Assembly (NCBI GenBank): GCA_003222055.1
Contig: QHUT01000143.1
Coordinates: 1-32,544, forward strand
Direction: 5' to 3'
Origin: Gemmatimonadota bacterium
GTDB taxonomy: Bacteria; Gemmatimonadota; Gemmatimonadetes; Gemmatimonadales; GWC2-71-9
Length of the DNA: 32,544 bases
In this document: piece after piece, positions 17,691 through 25,767 of the stretch
Numbering within the stretch: the first letter of the stretch is position 1
Layout of the letters: each line of letters opens with the position of its first letter
Notes under the pieces: generated by a model
Database searches by the model: none
What the model was told of the DNA's origin: nothing
What the model saw: the letters and a program-made list of their open reading frames with translations, nothing else
Made by a program: the position numbers and the translations under genes

Positions 17691-18152
17691 TTGAGTCAGG
17701 CCGGTGCGCGCCATCCCAGCAGCAGCCCCCGGCCCCCGGCGACTCGCCCGAGTTTGCCCGCGTTGCCAGTGCCCCTGCTCAGGGATGCGATCGCACGCGA
17801 AACCGCGCGCCATTCGGTGCGACGCATAGCGCGCGAGATCGCCATCAGCCCGAACGGGCTGCGCGACTTCCTGCGGGGCGCCACGCCGCGCAGTCCCACG
17901 CGCGCCAAGCTCGAGCACTGGCTCGCCGACCGCGGACCGGTCACGCGACCGCCCAACATCGGGCAGTTCGTACGCCTCCTGAACGAGCTCTCGCGGGATC
18001 TGTCGGCGAGGCAGATCATGCAAATGGGACGGCAGGTGGCTGAGCTGCTCGTCGAATCGTACGAAGCCCGCAGCCTCTCAGCGCCGCCCTGGGTGCAGAA
18101 CCTGCGCCGGCATTACGAGGCACACGACAAGGCGGCCGGCGATGTCGCCTGA
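17691..18152 (+). CDS. Small HTH protein, tandem paralogue 2
   Basis: A 153-residue paralogue of the preceding gene, aligning without gaps from LPVPLLRDAIARETARHSVR through the HTH (IAREIAISPNGLRDFLRG), the linker (RPPNIGQFVRLLNELSRDLS) and the C-terminal YEARSLSAPPWVQNLRRHYE. The N-terminal 30 residues are unrelated and Pro/Ser-rich. I chose TTG 17691, in frame and mirroring the TTG of paralogue 1, with AGGTG just upstream. GTG 17667 is also possible. The frame stays open farther upstream, but that sequence contains the promoter and operator-like motif. The gene therefore appears to have its own promoter rather than sharing one with paralogue 1. Confidence 0.7.
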   Translation: MSQAGARHPSSSPRPPATRPSLPALPVPLLRDAIARETARHSVRRIAREIAISPNGLRDFLRGATPRSPTRAKLEHWLADRGPVTRPPNIGQFVRLLNELSRDLSARQIMQMGRQVAELLVESYEARSLSAPPWVQNLRRHYEAHDKAAGDVA

Positions 18153-18201
18153 CCCACGCGCGTTTCATTTGCCACGCGCGGCGGGTCGTGCTATATCATA
18201 T

Positions 18202-18219
18202 GTGCGGTTTGTGCAGTTC
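18202..18219 (+). promoter_or_regulatory. GTGCRGTTT direct-repeat motif upstream of paralogue 3
   Basis: GTGCGGTTTGTGCAGTTC is two good half-sites, preceded by TATATC at 18192-18197. The layout matches that of paralogue 2 and lies 21 bp before the start codon. Confidence 0.55.
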
Positions 18220-18240
18220 GTCTTCTGACTTGGTGTGACG

Positions 18241-18474
18241 ATGGCAGCGAGCCGGCCCAAGCAGGCGCAGCGCAAGCGGCCACAATCTCGTAAGGCCTCC
18301 GAGATCGTCGCGCTGGTCGAGCAGCTCAGCTCCGGCCTCGGCAGCCACGACGGGGCTGTCTTGGGCCGGGGCCTCGCCCGATTGCTGGCGGACGCCTACC
18401 AGGCGCGCGGGCGCTCGACTCCTCCCTGGGTCGAGCAGCTCACGGCCTATTACGGGATCAACCGCACGTCGTAA
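18241..18474 (+). CDS. Truncated paralogue 3, C-terminal domain only, no HTH
   Basis: A 77-residue basic protein. After a Lys/Arg/Gln-rich N-terminus (RPKQAQRKRPQSRKAS) it aligns with the C-terminal half of paralogues 1 and 2: IVALVEQLSSGLGSHDGAVL, GRGLARLLADAYQARGRSTP, PWVEQLTAYYG. The whole HTH is missing, yet the promoter layout and operator-like motif are kept. A product with only the shared C-terminal domain could pair with the full-length paralogues and modulate them; this is inference. It could also be a decaying copy. ATG 18241 was chosen; GTG 18235 is in frame two codons earlier. Confidence 0.6.
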   Translation: MAASRPKQAQRKRPQSRKASEIVALVEQLSSGLGSHDGAVLGRGLARLLADAYQARGRSTPPWVEQLTAYYGINRTS

Positions 18475-18484
18475 GCGGCGAGCG

Positions 18485-19555
18485 TCACAGGCCGAGCGTT
18501 CCCTGCGCCGGCGGTAACCGCCTCGTATAGCGGTCTCGCATCCCCTCGTTCTCCGGAAATCCGAAGCGACGTTGCAGCCGCCGGACGCGCCGGTCGAGCG
18601 CGGCCGCGTAGAGCCGCGGCGCGCCGCTGGCGCGCGCGTAGGCGCGCCGATACCGCTCGCTCAGGTGGGGAAAGTGCGCATCCAGCACCGGCAGGAACCG
18701 GTCGCGCACCGCCGCATAGAGCCGCAGCGGGCCGGCGTGAACGAAGCGAGCGCCGGCCTCCCGGGCCGCCTGGAAGAGCGCTTCCAGGTGGGGAACGTCG
18801 TCCGTGATCCCCGGGAGGACCGGCGCCACGATCAGTCCCGCAGTGATGCCCGCCGCGGTCAGCCGCCGGAGCGCCCGCAGCCGGGCCGCCGGCATCGGGG
18901 AGCGCGCCTCCAGCCGTCTGATGATCCCAACGTCCACGGTCGTGAGCGACACGTGCACCTCGAGGTCGCTCCGCTCGGCGATCCGCCGCAGCACGTCGAT
19001 GTCGCGTGCGACGAGCGGGCTCTTGGTGATGATGCCGATGTTCAATCCCTCGCAGCGCGCCAGCCGCTCGAGAATCCGGCGCGTGACGCGGAAACGCCGC
19101 TCGCCGGGCTGATACGGATCGGTCGCGGTGCCGATGACGATCGCCGCGGTCGGGCTGACACCTGGACCGGCGGACCGAAAGTATCGCTGCAGGTCACGCT
19201 CGAGCGCGTCCAGCACACCGTCTTTTACGAAGATGCGTCGTTCGAACGCCTCCCAGCCGTGCGGGCCGCGGAAGTCGCGAAACTCCGCGACGGAGAGCCT
19301 GCCCGCGTCGTGCGCCCGCTCCACCACGTAACGGTGCGCGTAACGCGCGTAGCAGTACGTGCAGCCGAACTCGCAGCCGACGTAGGGATTGAGCGACCAG
19401 AAGTCCACTCCGGTCTGCTGCGGTGAATTCAACAGCGAGCGGGCTGCGAGGGACACGAACCGCGTGCCCCGCAGCCGCTCGTCCAGAACCGCAAGGGCGG
19501 ACGGGCGGACCCGCGGACCGGCGGACGGCAACAACGGCAGCTGCGTCAGCCGCAT
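18485..19555 (-). CDS. Radical SAM protein, SplB/Rv2578c-like family
   Basis: A 356-residue radical SAM enzyme. The [4Fe-4S]-binding motif is CEFGCTYC (C61, C65, C68) within LNPYVGCEFGCTYCYARYAH, characteristic of the group often annotated as Rv2578c/PA0069-family or spore-photoproduct-lyase-related. Further family marks are AIVIGTATDPYQPGERRF, GLNIGIITKSPLVARDIDVL, and VHVSLTTVDVGIIRRLE followed by the GLIVAPVLPGITDD strand. The substrate is unknown; photoproduct-lyase activity is not established for this subgroup. ATG 19555 overlaps the zinc-ribbon ORF by 10 bp; an alternative ATG is at 19570. It is convergent with paralogue 3, 10 bp apart. Confidence 0.88.
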   Translation of the reverse strand: MRLTQLPLLPSAGPRVRPSALAVLDERLRGTRFVSLAARSLLNSPQQTGVDFWSLNPYVGCEFGCTYCYARYAHRYVVERAHDAGRLSVAEFRDFRGPHGWEAFERRIFVKDGVLDALERDLQRYFRSAGPGVSPTAAIVIGTATDPYQPGERRFRVTRRILERLARCEGLNIGIITKSPLVARDIDVLRRIAERSDLEVHVSLTTVDVGIIRRLEARSPMPAARLRALRRLTAAGITAGLIVAPVLPGITDDVPHLEALFQAAREAGARFVHAGPLRLYAAVRDRFLPVLDAHFPHLSERYRRAYARASGAPRLYAAALDRRVRRLQRRFGFPENEGMRDRYTRRLPPAQGTLGL

Positions 19556-19674
19556 CGCGCCCACCCGCATTGCACGCACACCAGGCATCCCGACTGCCGC
19601 ACGATGCCGGCGCCGCAGTCGGGGCAGGGCGTACGCTCGGGTGGAGGAGCAGTTTCGGTATTTGTTCGGGTCAT
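19546..19674 (-). CDS. Stand-alone zinc-ribbon mini-protein, NrdJ C-terminus-like
   Basis: A 42-residue ORF with two CxxC knuckles: CPDCGAGIVRQSGC and CVQCGWARCG. The arrangement closely resembles the cysteine-rich tail of adenosylcobalamin-dependent (class II) ribonucleotide reductase, where it relays reducing equivalents. Here it is free-standing. The start ATG 19674 faces pheA across 63 bp. Its last 10 bp overlap the radical SAM gene, so translation of the two is probably coupled. It could supply redox or metal-binding function to that enzyme, or be a relic; I cannot decide from sequence. Confidence 0.55.
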   Translation of the reverse strand: MTRTNTETAPPPERTPCPDCGAGIVRQSGCLVCVQCGWARCG

Positions 19675-19737
19675 GAATCGGCAATATGATCGGCCGGTAA
19701 GCTTACGGCAAGAGGCGGGAGCCGTTAGTCTAAGCCA

Positions 19738-20574
19738 ATGGAAAACAAGCGGATAGCATTCCAGGGGGAGCCGGGCGCCTACTCCGAGGAAGCGCTCTTC
19801 CTGCTCGAGCCCCGCGCCGAGTCGCAGCCGTATCGGGAGTTTCGAGACGTCACGCAGGCGGTGGTTGACGGCCGCGCCGATCTCGGACTCCTGCCGATCG
19901 AGAACTCGCTGGTCGGTTCGATCGCCACGAATTTCGATCTCATCGCCGAGTCCGGTCTCGCGATCGTGGGCGAGGTCGTCAGCTCGGTGCATCACTGCCT
20001 GCTCGGTCTGGCGGGCGCGTCGCGTGATTCGCTGCGGCGCGTGTTGTCGCATCCGGTGGCGCTCGCGCAGTGCGAGCGGTTCCTGCGCGGGCTGGCGGGC
20101 GTGGAGGTGGTGGCGTTCTACGACACGGCCGGTGCGGCGGCCGAGGTGGCCCGGCAGCGCGACTCCTCGCTCGCCGCGATCGCGGGTGAGCTGGCGGCCC
20201 GGCGCTACGGGCTGACGATCATGGCGGAGCGGATCGAAGACGAGCCGCACAACCAGACGCGCTTCCTGTTGGTGGCGGCGGAGTCGGCGTCGCCGCCCCC
20301 CGGCGTGCCGGCGAAGACGACGCTGCTGCTCAAGCTGCCGCACCGGCCGGGCACCCTGGCGCGGGCACTCGCGCCGCTCGCCGCCGCGGGGCTCAACCTG
20401 ACCAAGCTCGAGAGCCGTCCCGACCGCACGACTCCGTGGGAGTATCTCTTCTATCTGGACATCGAGGCGCGGGCGGCGGACCCCGCCATGGCGGGCGCGA
20501 TCCGCGATCTCGAGGGGCAGGGAGCCGTTGTGATCGTGCTGGGCGACTACCCCCGGTTCACGCCGCGCGCCTGA
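19738..20574 (+). CDS. pheA: Prephenate dehydratase, monofunctional
   Basis: A 278-residue enzyme converting prephenate to phenylpyruvate, the committed step of phenylalanine synthesis. The N-terminal catalytic domain starts IAFQGEPGAYSEEA and holds LPIENSLVGSI, VHHCLLG and the catalytic TRF motif at 174-176 (NQTRFLLVA). The C-terminal ACT domain (about 194-275) has PGTLARALAPLAAAGLNLTK and the phenylalanine-binding ESRP at 225-228, so feedback inhibition is likely. There is no chorismate mutase fusion. ATG 19738 follows a palindromic GTAAGCTTAC at 19697-19706 in the divergent spacer. The 3' end overlaps the convergent permease by 17 bp. Confidence 0.95.
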   Translation: MENKRIAFQGEPGAYSEEALFLLEPRAESQPYREFRDVTQAVVDGRADLGLLPIENSLVGSIATNFDLIAESGLAIVGEVVSSVHHCLLGLAGASRDSLRRVLSHPVALAQCERFLRGLAGVEVVAFYDTAGAAAEVARQRDSSLAAIAGELAARRYGLTIMAERIEDEPHNQTRFLLVAAESASPPPGVPAKTTLLLKLPHRPGTLARALAPLAAAGLNLTKLESRPDRTTPWEYLFYLDIEARAADPAMAGAIRDLEGQGAVVIVLGDYPRFTPRA

Positions 20575-21988
20575 CCATCGCCCGCCAGCCGAAGTACACC
20601 GGTACGCCGATCAGCACCAGTCCCAGGCCGAGGAAGCTGTAGGTGCGCGTGGCGTCCTGAGTCAGCAGGTCCACCGCGATCACGCCGGTGGCGGTCACGT
20701 ACAGGGCGGGGAGCCAGGGATATCCGGGGGTGCGGACCGGTCGCTCCGCCGCCGGCCGTTTGACGCGCAGCGCGAACAATCCCACGGCGGTCAGCATGTA
20801 GAACACCAGTGCCGCAAAGATGACGAAGTTCAGGAGCTGGGTGTACGTGCCGGACAGGCAGAGCACGCCGGTCCACACCGCCTGGACGACCAGCGCCACG
20901 GCGGGGGTTTTGTAGCGCGGGTGCAAGACGCCCGCGGACTTGAAGAACAGGTCGTCGCGCGCCATGGCGTAGTACACGCGTGCGCCCGACAGAATGAGGC
21001 CGTTGTTGCAGCCGAACGTCGAGATCATGATGGCCGCGGCCATGAGCTTGAGTCCCGGCTGGCCGAGCATCGCCTGCAGCGCCGCCGTGCCGACCCGGTC
21101 CTGGGGCGCGGTGGCGATCGCCGCGGCGGGCAGCACGCTCAAGTAGGCGACGTTCGCGAGCAGGTACAGCACCGTCACGATCAAGACGCCCGTCCCCATC
21201 GCGGCCGGCAGATCCCGCTCCGGGTGGGTCAGCTCGCTCCCGGCGAAGCCGACATTGTTCCAGGCATCCATCGAGAACAGCGAGCCGACCATGGCGGCGC
21301 CCACGGCGCCGAGTCCGACGGCCACGCCGCCCGTGGCCCAGAAGTTGCCGCCGAAGTTCGCCGCGATCGCATCGGCGTGCCGGCCGACCGTGAGTCCGAG
21401 GAGGATCAGCGCGGCGAGCGCGGCCGTCTTGACGGCGGTGAGCGACGTCTGGATCAGGGCCGCCGTGCGTACGCCGCGCACGTTGATCCAGGTGAGCAGC
21501 GCCACGGACAGCACGGCGAGGAGCCGCTGGGACGAGAGGCCGACGGCGACGTCGCCGATCGGCGGGGGAAAGTGGACCGTGGAGCCGAGGAACACGTCGG
21601 GCGAGAGGCCGGGCCAGAACACCGCGGTGAAGCGCGCGAACGCCACCGCGACGGCCGCGATGGTGCCGGTCTGGATCACGACGAACAGCGTCCAGCCGTA
21701 CAGGTAGCCGAACAGCGGCGAGATCCCTTCGCGCAGGTAGACGTACTGACCGCCCGCCTTGGGGAACATGGCCGCGAGCTCGCCGTACGACAGCGCGCCC
21801 ATCAGCGTGACCACGCCCGACGCGGCCCAGACGACCAGCAGCAGGCCGGGCGCGTGCACTTCACGGAGGATCTCCGCGGAGACGATGAAAATGCCCGAGC
21901 CGATCATCGACCCGACGACCAGCGCGGTGGCGTCGAGCCGGGAGATCGCCTTGACGAAGTCGACCTGCGGCTGCTGGGTGGTGGCCAT
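20558..21988 (-). CDS. APC-superfamily amino acid permease
   Basis: A 476-residue inner-membrane transporter with about 12 hydrophobic segments. The first helix contains VVGSMIGSGIFIVSAEI, the APC consensus in which the broken helix binds substrate backbone. The second repeat includes GALSYGELAAMFPKAGGQYV. The sixth-helix region reads GSLFSMDAWNNVGFAGSELT, typical of the LAT/amino acid-polyamine subgroup. The substrate is unknown. The C-terminus is short. It overlaps pheA convergently and is divergent from the PhoU-like/PiT pair across 81 bp. Confidence 0.9.
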   Translation of the reverse strand: MATTQQPQVDFVKAISRLDATALVVGSMIGSGIFIVSAEILREVHAPGLLLVVWAASGVVTLMGALSYGELAAMFPKAGGQYVYLREGISPLFGYLYGWTLFVVIQTGTIAAVAVAFARFTAVFWPGLSPDVFLGSTVHFPPPIGDVAVGLSSQRLLAVLSVALLTWINVRGVRTAALIQTSLTAVKTAALAALILLGLTVGRHADAIAANFGGNFWATGGVAVGLGAVGAAMVGSLFSMDAWNNVGFAGSELTHPERDLPAAMGTGVLIVTVLYLLANVAYLSVLPAAAIATAPQDRVGTAALQAMLGQPGLKLMAAAIMISTFGCNNGLILSGARVYYAMARDDLFFKSAGVLHPRYKTPAVALVVQAVWTGVLCLSGTYTQLLNFVIFAALVFYMLTAVGLFALRVKRPAAERPVRTPGYPWLPALYVTATGVIAVDLLTQDATRTYSFLGLGLVLIGVPVYFGWRAMVRRAA

Positions 21989-22069
21989 TGGCGAGGTAAC
22001 CTAGTGGCTCCCGCGCGGGGCCGCTATGTTGGGTGACGACGGACTCCCCCTCACACGAGAGACACGGCC

Positions 22070-22684
22070 GTGCGCCTGTTGCCCCGGGAAGAAGAGTTCT
22101 TCGACCTGTTCGTCGCGGTGGCCACGCGGAACAAGGAGGCGGCGCAGCATCTGCGCGACCTGTTCTCCGCGCCGCCCGAGCGTCGCATCAGTCACGTTGA
22201 AGCGATCAAGCGGCTCGAGCACGAGGCCGACCAGGTCACCCACGAGGTGGTGAACCGGCTGGACCGCACCTTCATCACGCCGCTCGATCGCGAGGACATC
22301 CACCAGCTCGCCTCCGACCTGGACGACGTGATGGACGTGATCGACGGGATCGCGCGCCGCTCCCAGATCTTCCACTTGGGCGTCGCGCCGCAGGGGGTGA
22401 ACCAGCTCACCGAAGTGATCCAGCGGATGGTGGGCGTGCTCGCCGAGGGCGTCGGCCGCCTGAAGAAAGGCGACGACGTGATGCGCTTCTGCATCGAGGC
22501 GAAGAAGCTCGAGGAAGAGGGCGACGCGATCTACCATGAAGCCCTCGGTCGCATGTTCGAGACCGAGCGGGACGCGCTCGAAGTGATCAAGTGGAAGGAG
22601 ATCTACGACAACCTCGAGCGCACGCTCGACGAGTCGGAGAACGTCGCGAACGACCTCGAGTCCATCACGATCAAGCACGCGTGA
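22070..22684 (+). CDS. PhoU-like DUF47 protein
   Basis: A 204-residue all-helical protein of the DUF47/PhoU-like family that accompanies PiT transporters and is thought to regulate them. Recognisable blocks are FFDLFVAVATRNKEAAQHLR, IKRLEHEADQVTHEVVNRL, RTFITPLDREDIHQLASDLD and a C-terminal EGDAIYHEALGRMF with the helix ending YDNLERTLDESENVANDLES. The acidic E/DxxxD-type metal-binding motifs are present in two helices. GTG 22070 fits the family start (MRLLPREEEFFDLF). Its stop overlaps the PiT start as TGATG, a coupled junction. Confidence 0.92.
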   Translation: MRLLPREEEFFDLFVAVATRNKEAAQHLRDLFSAPPERRISHVEAIKRLEHEADQVTHEVVNRLDRTFITPLDREDIHQLASDLDDVMDVIDGIARRSQIFHLGVAPQGVNQLTEVIQRMVGVLAEGVGRLKKGDDVMRFCIEAKKLEEEGDAIYHEALGRMFETERDALEVIKWKEIYDNLERTLDESENVANDLESITIKHA

Positions 22685-23724
22685 TGCACGCGTCCGTCTG
22701 GTTCGTCCTCGCTGTCGTCGGCATCGCGCTGTGCTTCGATTTCATCAACGGTTTCCACGACGCGGCGAATTCGATCGCCACCGTCGTGTCGACCCGCGTG
22801 CTGTCGCCGTCCGCCGCCGTGGTCTGGGCCGCGGCCTTCAATTTCATCGCGGTGTTCCTGTTCGGAACCGCCGTGGCCAAGACGATGGGCAAGGGGCTCG
22901 TGGACCTGGCCACCGTGGACGCCACGGTCATCCTGGCCGGGCTGGGCGGCGCCATCATCTGGGACATCATCACGTGGTGGCTCGGGCTGCCCACATCGTC
23001 TTCGCACGCCCTCATCGGCGGCTACGCCGGCGCCGCGGTGGCGAAGGCGGGCTTCACGGCGCTCCTGTTCCCGGGCAAATGGATCACCACACTCGTCTTC
23101 ATCGTGCTGGCGCCGCTCATGGGCCTCGTGCTGGCCCTGGCGCTGACGGTGGCGTTGTCGTGGGCCCTGCGGCGCTCGCTCCCGCGGAAGGTCGACCGCG
23201 CGTTTCGCGTGCTCCAGATCGGCTCGGCCGCCGCGTATTCGCTCGGGCACGGATCCAACGACGCGCAGAAAACCATGGGCATCATCGTCGGCCTGCTGGT
23301 GGCGGAGCAGCAGGTCTTCGGGACCGGGGCCCTCGCGGCGTCCCCGCTGCACCTCACCGATCCCAACAGCGTGCCTGCCTGGGTGGTGGTGGCGTGCGGC
23401 GCGGCGATGGGGTTGGGCACCGTGACGGGCGGCTGGCGTATCGTGAAGACCATGGGCCAGCGTCTCACCAAGCTCACGCCGTTCGGCGGCTTCTGCGCCG
23501 AAACGAGCGGCGCCATCACACTGTTCATCGCCTCCCACTTCGGCATTCCGGTCAGCACCACCCACACGATCACCGGCGCTATTTCCGGCGTGGGCGCGGC
23601 GCACCGGCTCTCGGCCGTCCGATGGGGCGTGGCGGGGCGGATCGTGTGGGCGTGGCTGCTCACGATCCCCGCGGCGGCGGGGATCGCGGGGCTGACCTAC
23701 CTGCTGCTGCGCGCCCTCGCCTAG
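22684..23724 (+). CDS. PiT-family inorganic phosphate transporter
   Basis: A 346-residue inner-membrane transporter, proton- or sodium-coupled, with about 10 hydrophobic helices. Both PiT signature repeats are seen: FINGFHDAANSIATVVSTRVL at the N-terminus, and SLGHGSNDAQKTMGIIVGLL in the second half. The substrate-filter segments GLPTSSSHALIGG and GIPVSTTHTITGA are also present. ATG 22684 overlaps the DUF47 stop by one base; an in-frame start at 22591 lies inside the DUF47 gene and is rejected. It is convergent with the LVIVD lipoprotein, 7 bp apart. Confidence 0.95.
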   Translation: MHASVWFVLAVVGIALCFDFINGFHDAANSIATVVSTRVLSPSAAVVWAAAFNFIAVFLFGTAVAKTMGKGLVDLATVDATVILAGLGGAIIWDIITWWLGLPTSSSHALIGGYAGAAVAKAGFTALLFPGKWITTLVFIVLAPLMGLVLALALTVALSWALRRSLPRKVDRAFRVLQIGSAAAYSLGHGSNDAQKTMGIIVGLLVAEQQVFGTGALAASPLHLTDPNSVPAWVVVACGAAMGLGTVTGGWRIVKTMGQRLTKLTPFGGFCAETSGAITLFIASHFGIPVSTTHTITGAISGVGAAHRLSAVRWGVAGRIVWAWLLTIPAAAGIAGLTYLLLRALA

Positions 23725-23731
23725 CCCCGAT

Positions 23732-25741
23732 TCAGGGCTGCGCGTTCGCGAGGTCGGTGACCGCCGCGGCCAGGCTCCGCACCTTGGCGGCGTCGCCGGC
23801 GGCCGCCGCGTCGCCGCCCAGTTGCGTCGCCAGTTGCGTCAACGCGTCCCGCCGCTCGCGCCCGGACAGCTTTTGCGCGCGATCGAGCGCCTGCCTCACG
23901 GCCGCTACCCGCTGGGGAGCCAACCCGTTGGACCGGGCGAGCTGGTCGACATACGCGCCCGCGACGAAGAAGCTCGGCGGCCACACGATGCGCGGCTGGT
24001 CTTGGGTGTTGAAGTAGTCCCAGTGCACCAGCCTGGCGGCCTCGATCTCGTTGCTCGAGAGGAGCCCGCTCGGCAGCAGGTCCAATACATCGAGCCCGCG
24101 CGCGATCTCCGAGCTGTAGATGTGCCCGTTGTACCAGTACGCCGACCACGATCCAGCGCCGACGCCGTTGGTACCGTCCATGGGGCCGCGATCGAAAAAC
24201 GCGATCTCCGTGGGATGGGCCGCGTCCGTCCAGTCGAACACGGAGATGCCGCCCTGGTACCACGCCTGCACCATGACGTCCCGCCCGGGGATCGGGATGA
24301 GCGAGCCGTTGTGGGCGACGCAGTTCTCGAGCTCCGTCTGCGGCGCCGGCAGCTTGTAATAGCTCCGGAACGTCATCCGCTTATCGTCCAGCGTGAAGAT
24401 CGCATCCGCGCCCCACTCGTGCCTGTCGGTCGCGCGGCACTTGGGCCCGCCGCCGCCGCCCCATTCGTCCGAGAACAGCAGCTTGGTGCCGTCGTTGTTG
24501 AACGTCGCCGAGTGCCAGTAGGAGAAGTTCGAGTCTGAGACCGCGCCGAGCCGCCTGGGGTGCGCCACGTCGTGGATGTCGAGCAGCAGCCCGTAGCCGG
24601 CGCAGGCCCCGCCCGCCAGCCCGATCGCGGGGTACGCCGTGATGTCATGGCACTGCTCGGGTCCCGGGCGCGCCGTGTTGGGCGTCCCCGGCTTGGGCGC
24701 ACCCACGATCACGTCGACGATGCCCTGGATCGCCGCGCGCAGCGCCGCGCTGTCGGCGGCGGTGGGAGCCCCGGTCCCGCGCCGGGCCCTGACCACGCTG
24801 TCGAGCATCGGATTGATGAAACCGGGTCCGAGCACGTATTCCAGGCCGTTCACCGCCGCCGTGAAGCCGCCCTTGGCGCGCGCGTCGGCGGCCGCCTTGG
24901 CCGCCCGCGTGACGTCTTCGGGCGCCTCGGCGTGCGTCGGGGGCGCGGTGAGCGAATCGAAGATGCGTGGCGAGCTCACGATCGCCGCCTGCTGCGGGGC
25001 GGCGAGCGGCACCTTGATGACCTCGATCCGGAAGCGCGCGCTGTTGGGGTTCGAGTCCGGCGACGCCGTCACGCAGCCCGGCAGCTCGGTGGGCGAGCGC
25101 ACGGGCGCCGCGCCCGAAATGTAGACGTAGACGTTCGCCGTGTCGTTGGGATCGATCACCACGGAGTGCGTGTGCGAGCCGCGGCACGTCTGCACGTTGG
25201 CGATGTACTTCGGATTCGCGATGTCCGAGATGTCGAAGATCCGCAGGCCGCGCAGCCGCTCGGCGCTGACCGAATCGTGCACGCCCTGCGTGCCGCAGTC
25301 GAGTCGGCCCCCCATCCCCTCCCCCGACACGAACAGCAGGTTCCTGTAGACCGACACGTCACTCTGCGATGCCGGACACAGATACCCGACCTTGAGCGCC
25401 GGCGCCGCGGGGTTCGCAATGTCCCAGACCTGAAAGCCGTTGTAATTGCCCTGAATCACGTAATTGCGGAAAAATGCGAGGTCGGAGTTGGTGACGCCGA
25501 TGAACTTCTCCGACGAAGGGCGGTTCACGATCAGCCGCAGGTTCCACGCCGCTTGCGCGGCGGGGGTCACCTCGAATACGCGGCGGTTGGCACTGTCGAC
25601 CCGCACGACTCCGGCCCGCAGGCCCACCCGAGGGTCCGGACTGGGAGGGACGGTCGACAGGTTCGCACCGCCCGACGAGGCGCACGCGGCGAGAGAGAGG
25701 CCTCCGATGACACGAGCGAGCGCGTACAGTCGACGTTTCAT
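23732..25741 (-). CDS. LVIVD-repeat beta-propeller-like lipoprotein
   Basis: A 669-residue exported lipoprotein. The lipobox is LAAC at C20 after MKRRLYALARVIGGLS. LVIVD-type blades are visible, for example NYNGFQVWDIANPAAPALKV, LRGLRIFDISDIANPKYIAN, GYGLLLDIHDVAHPRRLGAV and GGISVFDWTDAAHPTEIAFF. The region between them carries Cys-rich and His/Trp-rich loops (SDSNFSYWHSATFNN). Such proteins fold as propellers and commonly sit beside DUF305 proteins; their role is unknown. The C-terminal 100 residues are helical and Ala-rich. It starts 26 bp after the DUF305 gene, so the two form an operon. Confidence 0.85.
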   Translation of the reverse strand: MKRRLYALARVIGGLSLAACASSGGANLSTVPPSPDPRVGLRAGVVRVDSANRRVFEVTPAAQAAWNLRLIVNRPSSEKFIGVTNSDLAFFRNYVIQGNYNGFQVWDIANPAAPALKVGYLCPASQSDVSVYRNLLFVSGEGMGGRLDCGTQGVHDSVSAERLRGLRIFDISDIANPKYIANVQTCRGSHTHSVVIDPNDTANVYVYISGAAPVRSPTELPGCVTASPDSNPNSARFRIEVIKVPLAAPQQAAIVSSPRIFDSLTAPPTHAEAPEDVTRAAKAAADARAKGGFTAAVNGLEYVLGPGFINPMLDSVVRARRGTGAPTAADSAALRAAIQGIVDVIVGAPKPGTPNTARPGPEQCHDITAYPAIGLAGGACAGYGLLLDIHDVAHPRRLGAVSDSNFSYWHSATFNNDGTKLLFSDEWGGGGGPKCRATDRHEWGADAIFTLDDKRMTFRSYYKLPAPQTELENCVAHNGSLIPIPGRDVMVQAWYQGGISVFDWTDAAHPTEIAFFDRGPMDGTNGVGAGSWSAYWYNGHIYSSEIARGLDVLDLLPSGLLSSNEIEAARLVHWDYFNTQDQPRIVWPPSFFVAGAYVDQLARSNGLAPQRVAAVRQALDRAQKLSGRERRDALTQLATQLGGDAAAAGDAAKVRSLAAAVTDLANAQP

Positions 25742-25767
25742 GGCACGGTCCGGTAAAGGTGGACGAG

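Noticed and set aside
22591-22683. Upstream start for the PiT transporter at 22591
   Set aside because: It lies inside the DUF47 gene and its residues are Arg-rich; ATG 22684 starts the first transmembrane helix and overlaps the DUF47 stop.
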